From the NCBI GenBank assembly GCA_003166055.1, contig PMWR01000511.1, positions 949 through 13,715 of the forward strand: 12,767 bases of DNA, read 5' to 3'. The stretch's first letter is position 1. Every line of letters starts with the position of its first letter. The position numbers were made by a program, and so were the translations under genes. Source of the DNA: Acidobacteriaceae bacterium. GTDB lineage: Bacteria > Acidobacteriota > Terriglobia > Terriglobales > Acidobacteriaceae. Positions 1 to 5,764 of this stretch are shown here, piece after piece. The notes beneath the pieces are model-generated. The model made no database searches, had not been told where the DNA came from, and was given only the letters and a program-made list of their open reading frames with translations.

Positions 1-2
1 CC

Positions 3-956
3 GACGCACTCGCCCATGGCGTCACCAGCGTCCAGGACTTCAGCGACTGGGACGACTTCCTTATCTTTGAAGAGCTGGAAAAAGAGGGCAAGCTCCACCT
101 GCGCATCACCGAATGGCTCCCCTTCAAGGCTCCACTGCTCGATCTAATCAGAATGCGCAATCACCATGACATGAACGACCCCATGCTCCACACCGGCTTC
201 CTCAAGGGATTCATGGACGGCTCGCTCGGCTCCCGCACCGCAGCCCTCAAAGCCCCCTACGACGACGATCCCGGCAACACCGGCCTGCCCCAGTACACCC
301 AGGCGCAGCTCAACCAGATGGCCCTCGAACGCGCCAAGGCCGGCTTCCAGCTTGGCTTCCATGCCATCGGCGACAAAGCCGCCGCCATGGCCCTCGACGC
401 CTACTCCCAGCCCGGCATCTCCACCACGGCCCGCAATCGCATCGAGCACGCCCAGGTAGTCGATCCCGCCGACATCCCGCGCTTCAAGCAGCTCGGCGTC
501 ATCGCCAGCATGCAGCCCAGCCACCTGCTCACTGACATGAACTGGGCCGAAGCCCGTCTCGGTCCCCGGCGCGCCGCCTACTCCTACGCCTGGAAAGCCT
601 TCCTCGACGCCGGCGTTCCCCTCGCCTTCGGCACCGACTACCCCGTCGAGCCCATCACGCCTTTCCGCGGCCTCTATGCCGCCGTTACCCGCAAGAACGA
701 AGCCGGCACAAAGGAGTATTTCCCCGCCAACAAGCTCACCCGCGGCCAGGCGCTCTACGCTTACACCCAGGGCTCCGCCTACGCTGAATTCGCCGAGAAG
801 CACAAAGGCAAGCTGGCCCCCGGCTACGACGCCGACTTCATCCTCATCGACATGAATATCTACTCCGTCGCCCCACCCGCCCTGCTCTCCGCCACCGTCC
901 TGGCAACCTACGTAGCTGGCCGGCAATCTTACGCCGGCACAACCCCCGCCCAATAG
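3..956 (+). CDS. YtcJ-like metal-dependent amidohydrolase (5' partial)
   Basis: The reading frame is open from the first bases of the window, so the gene is truncated at its 5' end; 317 residues are visible before the TAG stop. Family members hydrolyse amide or related C-N bonds with a divalent metal centre and are usually about 550-600 residues, so roughly the C-terminal half is present. Visible signatures of the Amidohydro_3/YtcJ group are the GFLKGFMDGSLGSRTAAL block, whose Lys (codon 204-206) is the probable carboxylated metal-bridging lysine, a HAIGD motif (His at 360-362), an IEHAQ motif (His at 447-449) and FGTDYPVEP (Asp at 636-638). These match the expected metal ligands. The C-terminal segment KLAPGYDADFILID is the typical small beta-sandwich closing strand. 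The substrate cannot be read from sequence. The signal peptide, if any, lies outside the window. No gene follows closely, so it probably ends its transcript. Confidence 0.93.
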   Translation, partial: DALAHGVTSVQDFSDWDDFLIFEELEKEGKLHLRITEWLPFKAPLLDLIRMRNHHDMNDPMLHTGFLKGFMDGSLGSRTAALKAPYDDDPGNTGLPQYTQAQLNQMALERAKAGFQLGFHAIGDKAAAMALDAYSQPGISTTARNRIEHAQVVDPADIPRFKQLGVIASMQPSHLLTDMNWAEARLGPRRAAYSYAWKAFLDAGVPLAFGTDYPVEPITPFRGLYAAVTRKNEAGTKEYFPANKLTRGQALYAYTQGSAYAEFAEKHKGKLAPGYDADFILIDMNIYSVAPPALLSATVLATYVAGRQSYAGTTPAQ

Positions 957-974
957 CCCGCCCCTCCAGCTTTC

Positions 975-1135
975 ATCCGGGTGCCCCAGAACCGGCGTTC
1001 CCGCGGACGGGCAGGTACCCTCTGGGTGGTCCGTGGGGTGGAGAGCCTGCCCTGTGCGAAGTCGAAGGATCCCGCTTTTGGGACCTGCGGGAGACATGAA
1101 CTGGCCGCGCCACCGAACTCTCGGTCCCCCGTGCC
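975..1135. repeat. Remnants of dispersed intergenic repeats
   Basis: The 304 bases between the amidohydrolase and the next gene hold no convincing coding sequence. They hold repeat-like material. GGTGCCCCAG near 979 recurs at 5676. GGGACCTGCGGGAGACATGAAC near 1079-1100 resembles GAGACCTGGGACAGCATGAAC at 5697-5717. GCGAAGTCGAAGGAT at 1056-1070 resembles the well-known dispersed element beginning TCATCCTGAGCGAAG, a degenerate copy of which lies at 10171-10197. Short open frames across this stretch have no family signature and are treated as chance. Repeat identity is judged by eye. Confidence 0.5.
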
Positions 1136-1247
1136 CCGTAGCCAAGCCTGCACCTTATGCCAGGAAAAACAGGCCCGCGAGCAAAACTGACCAGACGCTT
1201 CCCCTTGACCCGGCTAATGTGGGTGAACAACACCAGATTCCATCAGG

Positions 1248-1254
1248 AAAGAGG
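1248..1254 (+). promoter_or_regulatory. Ribosome binding site of the 69-aa protein
   Basis: AAAGAGG lies six bases before the ATG at 1261. It decides this start over the longer in-frame open stretch that begins at 1033 in repeat-like DNA. Confidence 0.7.
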
Positions 1255-1260
1255 CGCAAC

Positions 1261-1470
1261 ATGGTTCCCCAACCGATCACCCGCTTTCCCCACAGGCACA
1301 ACCGCAACGGCTCACACGATTCCATCTGCACCCGCTGCCATCTGACCGTCGCATCGGTCCGAAACGAATCGGACCTCGCCCTCTATGAGCAGGACCACGC
1401 CTGCAACCCGATCCGGCTCTACCAGCTCAGCGAAGACCTGCTCCACACACGCACACCTCTGGCCTTTTAG
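1261..1470 (+). CDS. Small putative zinc-binding protein, 69 aa
   Basis: The ATG follows a strong AAAGAGG ribosome site. The protein has one recognisable pattern: Cys23-x2-Cys26-His27 followed about 20 residues later by His46-x-Cys48. This spacing suggests a single zinc-finger-like fold around a short acidic helix (NESDLALYEQDHAC). The run DSICTRCHLTVA recalls small uncharacterised proteins I associate with Acidobacteria, but I cannot name a family or function. The protein is basic at the N-terminus, has no signal peptide or membrane segment, and ends in a leucine-rich tail. It stands alone on the + strand between repeat remnants and a tandem-repeat patch, convergent with the M28 peptidase gene. 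That the ordered Cys/His set coincides with a good ribosome site argues it is real. A structural or nucleic-acid-binding role is only a guess. Confidence 0.65.
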   Translation: MVPQPITRFPHRHNRNGSHDSICTRCHLTVASVRNESDLALYEQDHACNPIRLYQLSEDLLHTRTPLAF

Positions 1471-1491
1471 AACGGGACGCGCCACCGGAAA

Positions 1492-1555
1492 CGTCGGGCA
1501 CTTCCCTGATCGTCGGCGCTTCCCTGATCTCTGATCTCTGACCCCTGATCTCTGT
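1492..1555. repeat. Short tandem repeats (CTTCCCTGATC / CTGATCT units)
   Basis: Two near-identical 18-19 bp copies stand in tandem: CGTCGGGCACTTCCCTGAT (1492-1510) and CGTCGGCGCTTCCCTGAT (1511-1528). Heptamer-like CTGATCT/CTGACCC units then run to about 1555. The patch fills the space between the convergent 69-aa gene and the M28 peptidase stop codon. No terminator hairpin is evident. Confidence 0.7.
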
Positions 1556-1557
1556 CT

Positions 1558-3057
1558 TCACCGCGGAGCAATGTCCGCCGCATCCGCCAGCGCATACGCC
1601 AGCACCGTCATCACCGCCGCGTTCTGGTTCAGATGCTTCGGGTCAACCTTGTCGAACGTGTCCGCTGCCGTGTGGTGGTAGTTGAAGTAGAACCGGCTGT
1701 CCTGAATCGGTGCAAAGCTCGGCACACCCTTCTCCGTCAATCCCTGGATATCCTCGCCCGTTCCCCCTGCCGACTCCACCGTTTCCGCCCCGATCGCTTC
1801 CAGCACCTCGGACACCGGCTTCAGCCATTCCCCCAGCGCCGGCTTGCCCGCGTAGTAGATCCCCACCGGATGATCCGCGCCCAAGTCGCATTCGATCGCC
1901 CCAATATGGTTCGCCGCCTCCGCGCCATGGTCCACCATGTACGCCGCCGCTCCCTGCGACCCCTCTTCCTCGCTCATCCAGGCCACAAACCGCACCGTCC
2001 GCTTCGGCCGAATCCCCAACTCCTTCAGCAGATGAATCGCCTGCATCGACACCACCACGCCAGCTCCATCGTCAATCGCGCCCGTACCCAGATCCCACGA
2101 GTCCAGATGTCCCGACACAATCACCACCTGCTCAGGATGCTCGCTTCCCTTCCAGTCCGCGATCACGTTGTAGCTATCCGCATCCGGCAGCGTCTGCGGC
2201 GTCAGTGTCAGGTGCAGCTTTACCCTTCCCTGGCTGGTGAGGTCCTTAAGCAGGTCCGCATCTTCCGCGGTAACCGCCGCCGCCGGCACCTTCGGCACGC
2301 CTGGCAGATAATCCGTCATCCCCGTGTGCGGCAGTCGGTAATCCGCTCCGCCCGCAGACCGCACCAGCACCGCCACCGCGCCCAGCGCAGCCCCCGCGCT
2401 CGGGCCCGCCCCGCGATACGCCACCGCGTCCCCATAAGCGCTCAGCCCATTACCCACCGCCGCTTCTTCCTTGTCAAACTTGTGGTTAAAAAGCAGAATC
2501 TTGCCCTTCGCAGCTCCCGTCGGCAACGCGGCCAACTGCTTCCAGTTGTCCACCACCAGCACCTCGGCAGTGATTCCCTCCGCCGGCGTAGCCACACTCC
2601 CTCCCAGCGCCGTCAACACCACCTTCTGCGTAGTTCCCAGCGCCTGCCCCGTCCACGACACAACCTCTGCCGTTTCCACCCCGCGTACCCAATGCGGAAC
2701 CTTCGCCTTCTCCAGCGTCACCTCGGCGCCCAGTGAGCGCATCTCCGCCGCCACGCGCTCGACCGCCTGCTCCGCCTGCGGCGATCCACTCAGCCGCGGA
2801 CCAATGTTGTAAGTCAGATAGCGCAGCTCATCCAGAGCGTAGGGATCCTTGATCGCCGCGTCGCGCAGCCGTTCCATTACCCCCAACTGCTCCATAGTCC
2901 AGGCGCTCTTGCCCCCTGAAATCATGGCGTTCATCCGGTCCATCGGACTCGGCGGAGGAGGCGGACCAGCGCTCTGCGCCAGGCAAATGGGCAATCCCAA
3001 TGCGACGGTCAATGCCGCCGCGCTCATGAATCCAAGGTGCTTGCAAGTGAAATCCAT
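1558..3057 (-). CDS. Secreted M28-family zinc peptidase (carboxypeptidase Q-like)
   Basis: This is a 499-residue exported aminopeptidase/carboxypeptidase of the M28 family. I chose the ATG at 3057 because it starts a signal peptide (MDFTCKHLGF, a hydrophobic core of AAALTVALGLPICLA, cleavage near AQS). The frame stays open to 3249, but the extra residues are basic and unlike a protein N-terminus. Metal and catalytic residues are all present: His317 (SGHLDSWD), bridging Asp329 (AIDDGAG), Glu363-Glu364 (SEEEGSQG), Asp391 (ECDLGADH) and His461/462 (YHHTAADT). Residues of about 160-290 form a PA-like insertion before the catalytic core, as in plasma glutamate carboxypeptidase (CPQ), the nearest relative I recognise. 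It likely trims small peptides outside the cytoplasm with two zinc ions. No strong ribosome site precedes the chosen ATG. It is transcribed divergently from htrA, sharing a 235 bp regulatory region. Confidence 0.93.
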   Translation of the reverse strand: MDFTCKHLGFMSAAALTVALGLPICLAQSAGPPPPPSPMDRMNAMISGGKSAWTMEQLGVMERLRDAAIKDPYALDELRYLTYNIGPRLSGSPQAEQAVERVAAEMRSLGAEVTLEKAKVPHWVRGVETAEVVSWTGQALGTTQKVVLTALGGSVATPAEGITAEVLVVDNWKQLAALPTGAAKGKILLFNHKFDKEEAAVGNGLSAYGDAVAYRGAGPSAGAALGAVAVLVRSAGGADYRLPHTGMTDYLPGVPKVPAAAVTAEDADLLKDLTSQGRVKLHLTLTPQTLPDADSYNVIADWKGSEHPEQVVIVSGHLDSWDLGTGAIDDGAGVVVSMQAIHLLKELGIRPKRTVRFVAWMSEEEGSQGAAAYMVDHGAEAANHIGAIECDLGADHPVGIYYAGKPALGEWLKPVSEVLEAIGAETVESAGGTGEDIQGLTEKGVPSFAPIQDSRFYFNYHHTAADTFDKVDPKHLNQNAAVMTVLAYALADAADIAPR

Positions 3058-3177
3058 GAGGGATGTTACCACGCCACTCGGGCGACTCTTTCCCCGCCGA
3101 TTGCGTCTAAACAGGGGGAGTGCGCCCACTGTAACCTTGCCGGTGGCGCCCTGCGTCCCGTGCTTTTGTATCTGCCG

Positions 3178-3213
3178 CATGCGGCCTTGTCCTGGCCCCA
3201 TGCGGTTTTGCCC
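3178..3213. promoter_or_regulatory. Tandem 15-mer operator-like repeats upstream of htrA
   Basis: CATGCGGCCTTGTCC (3178-3192) and CATGCGGTTTTGCCC (3199-3213) match at 12 of 15 positions and start 21 bp apart, two helical turns. The first also overlaps a perfect 12-bp palindrome, GCCGCATGCGGC (3174-3185). The second occupies the -35 zone of the putative htrA promoter, where no good -35 box is visible. This is the layout of a response-regulator-type activator site. The arrangement is seen; the function is inferred. Confidence 0.4.
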
Positions 3214-3222
3214 GTTACTGGC

Positions 3223-3250
3223 TATACTGAATGTTGTTGCAGTTAACAAC
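3223..3250 (+). promoter_or_regulatory. Putative htrA -10 box and inverted repeat
   Basis: TATACT at 3223-3228 is a good -10 hexamer, predicting transcription from about 3235. The inverted repeat GTTGTT-N6-AACAAC (3233-3250) sits at that start point and could be an operator or a leader hairpin. The htrA ribosome site GAGGT is at 3278-3282, ten bases before the ATG. Confidence 0.4.
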
Positions 3251-3292
3251 CTGGCCGTAAGGCTCTAGTCACCGCATGAGGTCATTGAACCT

Positions 3293-4945
3293 ATGAAATC
3301 GCTCTTCGAACGGCTTCGCTCGCGCCGTCTCGCGTCAGTGTTTGTCCTGCTTGCCACTCTCTCGGTCGCCATCGTGGCCGGGTCCTTCGCCGCACACGGC
3401 GTCCGTGGGCAAGAGAAGCAAATCAACAGCGCCGACGCCACACCTCTCAAGGTCGTCAATTCTCCGGTTCCTCCCAATGAATTCGTCAAGATAGCCCGAC
3501 TGGTCGGCCCCGCTGTGGTCAACATCAACACCCAGACCCTCCCCAAGCAGACCGAAAACAAGGGTCGCCGCAATCCCCACGGCCGTACCACGCCCATTCC
3601 CCAGAATCCCGATGACGAAGATCAGCCCGACGAACCGCAGCAGGGCCAGGGCGGCGGACAAGGCGGCGGCCAGGGCAACTTCCAGGACTTCTTCAACCGC
3701 TTCTTCGGCGGCCAGATGCCCGATCAGGACGGTGACGACGGACAGGTCCGCGAATCGCTCGGCTCAGGCTTCATCGTTGACCCCAAGGGCTACATCATCA
3801 CCAACAATCACGTCATCGAGAAGGCCGACAAGATCTACGTCAAGCTCTCCACCGACCCCGACTCGTCGGACCTCGGCCGCCCCGCGCATGTCATCGGCTT
3901 TGACAAGGCTACCGATCTGGCCGTCATCAAGATCGACACCAACTCCCCGTTGCCGATTGTAAAAATGGGCAACTCCGACACCGCCCAGGTAGGCGACTGG
4001 GTTGAAGCCATCGGCAGCCCCTTCGCGCTCTCGCAGACCGTCACCGCCGGCATCATCTCCGCCAAGAACCGCACCATCGAGCCCGGCGCCAGCGGCCAGT
4101 TCCAGCACTTCATCCAGACCGACGCCGCCATCAATCCCGGCAACTCCGGCGGCCCGCTGCTCAACATGAACGGCGAAGTGATCGGCGTCAACACCGCCAT
4201 TTACACTCAGTCGGCCGGCTACCAGGGCATCGGTTTCGCCATGCCGTCCAATACCGTGGTCGATATCTACAACGACCTCATCAGTTCCAGCCACAAGGTC
4301 ACCCGCGGCTCCATTGGCATTCGCTTCAATGAAGGGCTGTCCGGCGCGGTCAATCGCGTCTACGGCTTCAAAAACGGCGTGCTGGTGCAGCAGATCCAAC
4401 CCGGTGGCCCCGCTGAGAAGGCCGGCCTCAAGGTGGGCGACATCATCACCACCGTCGATGGCCGCTCCATCAAGGACGGCGACGATCTGGTCAACGAAAT
4501 CACCACGCGCCGCCCCGGATCGACCATCCGTCTCGGCTATCTCCGCGACGGCAAGCCAGGCGACACCACGGCCACCATCGGCGATCTCGACAAGGTCTTC
4601 GCCGACCAGGCCAACCTACAGGCTGAAGCCGGACCGGACGACAAGGGCGATGCCGGCGAGGCCAAACTGGGAATGATGGTTCGCGAGATCTCCCCCTCCA
4701 CCACCGCCAAGCTCCACATTTCCGGAGTTCTCATCCAGTCCGTTCGCTCCGGCTCGTTCGCTGACCTGCAGGGCTTGGAACCCGGCCTGGTCATTGTCCG
4801 CATCAACAAACAACCAACCGGAACCAAGGATCAATACGACGCCGTGGTCGGAAAGCTCAAAATGGGCGACGACGTGGTCTTCGAGGTCGTTGATCCGCGT
4901 CATCCCGACAATGGAATCAACTATATAGGTGGAACCCTGCAGTAA
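3293..4945 (+). CDS. htrA: HtrA/DegP-type periplasmic serine protease (Do-like)
   Basis: A 550-residue envelope protease and chaperone that degrades or refolds damaged exported proteins. Residues 12-36 are a hydrophobic signal anchor or signal peptide after a basic start. The trypsin-like domain covers about 60-325 with the full catalytic triad: His173 (NNHVIE), Asp208 (ATDLAVIKID) and Ser285 (NPGNSGGPL). Before it, residues 100-145 are a low-complexity linker rich in Asp, Gln and Gly, ending in FFNRFFGGQ, the loop region usual in DegP. PDZ1 spans about 338-430 and PDZ2 about 458-545. Length and domain order match DegP/DegQ/MucD proteins; the exact paralogue cannot be decided by eye. The start is supported by GAGGT ten bases upstream. 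The gene is divergent from the M28 peptidase, and the operator-like repeats in front suggest stress control. A hairpin follows the stop codon. Confidence 0.96.
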   Translation: MKSLFERLRSRRLASVFVLLATLSVAIVAGSFAAHGVRGQEKQINSADATPLKVVNSPVPPNEFVKIARLVGPAVVNINTQTLPKQTENKGRRNPHGRTTPIPQNPDDEDQPDEPQQGQGGGQGGGQGNFQDFFNRFFGGQMPDQDGDDGQVRESLGSGFIVDPKGYIITNNHVIEKADKIYVKLSTDPDSSDLGRPAHVIGFDKATDLAVIKIDTNSPLPIVKMGNSDTAQVGDWVEAIGSPFALSQTVTAGIISAKNRTIEPGASGQFQHFIQTDAAINPGNSGGPLLNMNGEVIGVNTAIYTQSAGYQGIGFAMPSNTVVDIYNDLISSSHKVTRGSIGIRFNEGLSGAVNRVYGFKNGVLVQQIQPGGPAEKAGLKVGDIITTVDGRSIKDGDDLVNEITTRRPGSTIRLGYLRDGKPGDTTATIGDLDKVFADQANLQAEAGPDDKGDAGEAKLGMMVREISPSTTAKLHISGVLIQSVRSGSFADLQGLEPGLVIVRINKQPTGTKDQYDAVVGKLKMGDDVVFEVVDPRHPDNGINYIGGTLQ

Positions 4946-4955
4946 TCCAGGAATG

Positions 4956-4993
4956 CGCCGGCGGTGGAAAAGCAAACATTCCCACCGTCGGCG
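4956..4993 (+). terminator. Hairpin downstream of htrA, probable terminator
   Basis: A 12-bp stem (4956-4967 with 4982-4993, one G-T pair) closes a 14-base loop ten bases after the htrA stop codon. It is very stable by composition but is followed by TAGTTCC and an A-run rather than a T-tract. Intrinsic termination is therefore plausible, not certain. Confidence 0.45.
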
Positions 4994-5040
4994 TAGTTCC
5001 AAAAAAGGTTACATTTCCAATGATTCGGCGATTTTTCTCG

Positions 5041-5067
5041 TTGCAGGACGGGACTTTCCGATAGAAT
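5041..5067 (+). promoter_or_regulatory. Putative promoter of the peptidoglycan-binding protein gene
   Basis: TTGCAG (5041-5046) and TAGAAT (5062-5067) resemble -35 and -10 boxes with a 15-base spacer, which is short. The region lies in the AT-richer gap after the htrA hairpin and about 50 bases before the GTG start. Confidence 0.4.
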
Positions 5068-5117
5068 GAATTTAGATATTCTTGGTCAATTTTGCTCACA
5101 TTAAAGGTGGAATTATC

Positions 5118-5579
5118 GTGCTATTTTCGCGAGCGAGCTTGGCAATCATCCTCTCCGCTTCTCTTTTCGCGTCACCGGCGTTTGCTACACGCACCCACCG
5201 GGCCGCCGCCAGCGGCCATGCGCGCATCACCCACAAAGCCATTGCCAAATCCCATCGCCTGCACGGACAGCAGGCCATTGAGCCCGACCGCGTAACTCAG
5301 ATTCAGCAGGCCCTGATCCGCGAGCACTACCTGACCACCGAGGCCAATGGCAGGTGGGATGCCACCACTGAGGCAGCCATGCAAAAGTTCCAGGCCGATC
5401 AAGGCTGGCAGACCAAGCTGATGCCCGATTCCCGCGCCCTCATGAAGCTTGGCCTTGGCCCCGATTATTCCAGCGCCATCAATGCCAGGAACTCTTCCTT
5501 CGCCGCCCCGCCCACACCCGGCACGACACCCCCAACGCAATCCGCGGCCTTTGCCTCCGCCGCCGGCGTCAGCCGCTGA
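5118..5579 (+). CDS. Secreted peptidoglycan-binding-domain protein, 153 aa
   Basis: The GTG at 5118 is chosen because AAAGGTGG (5103-5110) lies seven bases upstream and the product begins with a clean signal peptide (MLFSRASLAIILSASLFASPAFA, cleavage after residue 23). The frame also opens from a TTG at 5082, which has no comparable support. Residues 24-55 are basic and His/Arg-rich. Residues 58-115 form a PG_binding_1-like helical domain: RVTQIQQALIREHYL, the turn NGRWDATTEAAMQKFQ, then a helix ending in LMKLGLGPDY. The C-terminal 30 residues are a disordered Pro/Thr/Ala tail. No catalytic domain is attached, so the protein probably binds or decorates the cell wall rather than cutting it. 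It has its own putative promoter and a strong terminator, so it looks monocistronic. Confidence 0.87.
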   Translation: MLFSRASLAIILSASLFASPAFATRTHRAAASGHARITHKAIAKSHRLHGQQAIEPDRVTQIQQALIREHYLTTEANGRWDATTEAAMQKFQADQGWQTKLMPDSRALMKLGLGPDYSSAINARNSSFAAPPTPGTTPPTQSAAFASAAGVSR

Positions 5580-5601
5580 TCTTTTCGCTTCCTTGATTGC
5601 A

Positions 5602-5635
5602 GCAAGAAGGGCCACCCTCAGGTGGCCCTTCTTGC
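5602..5635 (+). terminator. Strong intrinsic terminator hairpin
   Basis: A perfect 15-bp stem (5602-5616 with 5621-5635) closes a CTCA tetraloop, starting 22 bases after the stop codon of the peptidoglycan-binding protein gene. The 3' arm ends in TTCTTGCGTT, giving a weak T-rich tail. This is the best terminator in the window. Confidence 0.8.
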
Positions 5636-5673
5636 GTTCCGGTTATCTTCCTTGGACTACATCCGCCGGGTGC

Positions 5674-5717
5674 CGGGTGCCCCAGGTCTCGCGTTTGAGA
5701 CCTGGGACAGCATGAAC
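5674..5717. repeat. Dispersed repeat copy with 10-bp stem-loop
   Basis: GGGTGCCCCAG is followed by a perfect hairpin: CCCAGGTCTC (5681-5690) and GAGACCTGGG (5697-5706) around a GCGTTT loop, then ACAGCATGAAC. It resembles material at 979-1100 and intergenic elements I associate with Acidobacteria. It lies between two convergent genes. Confidence 0.55.
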
Positions 5718-5739
5718 CCCAACCCTTGACCGGAAGGAG

Positions 5740-5759
5740 CCGGGGGCTTCAGCTCCCGG
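5740..5759 (-). terminator. Hairpin just downstream of the carboxylesterase gene
   Basis: An eight- to nine-bp GC-rich stem (CCGGGAGC with GCCCCCGG on the - strand, one G-T pair) with a tiny loop starts five bases after the carboxylesterase stop codon. There is no U-tract, so its role as a terminator is only probable. Confidence 0.4.
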
Positions 5760-5764
5760 AAAAT

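Noticed and set aside
144..1145. 333-codon open frame on the - strand opposite the amidohydrolase
   Set aside because: Gly/Val-rich composition with no motif; it mirrors the codon bias of the real gene on the other strand.
1205..1233. TTGACC as a -35 box for the 69-aa gene
   Set aside because: At 17 bases downstream the sequence is CAACAC, not a credible -10.
1633..2736. 367-codon open frame on the + strand opposite the M28 peptidase
   Set aside because: Arg/His/Pro/Gln-rich shadow of a gene with an intact active site on the other strand.
3058..3249. N-terminal extension of the M28 peptidase to 3249
   Set aside because: The extra 64 residues are basic and unstructured and would put the signal peptide inside the protein; the region looks like regulatory DNA.
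5050..5059. GGGACTTTCC, identical to a eukaryotic kappa-B site
   Set aside because: A chance match in a bacterial intergenic region; it falls within the spacer of the putative promoter.
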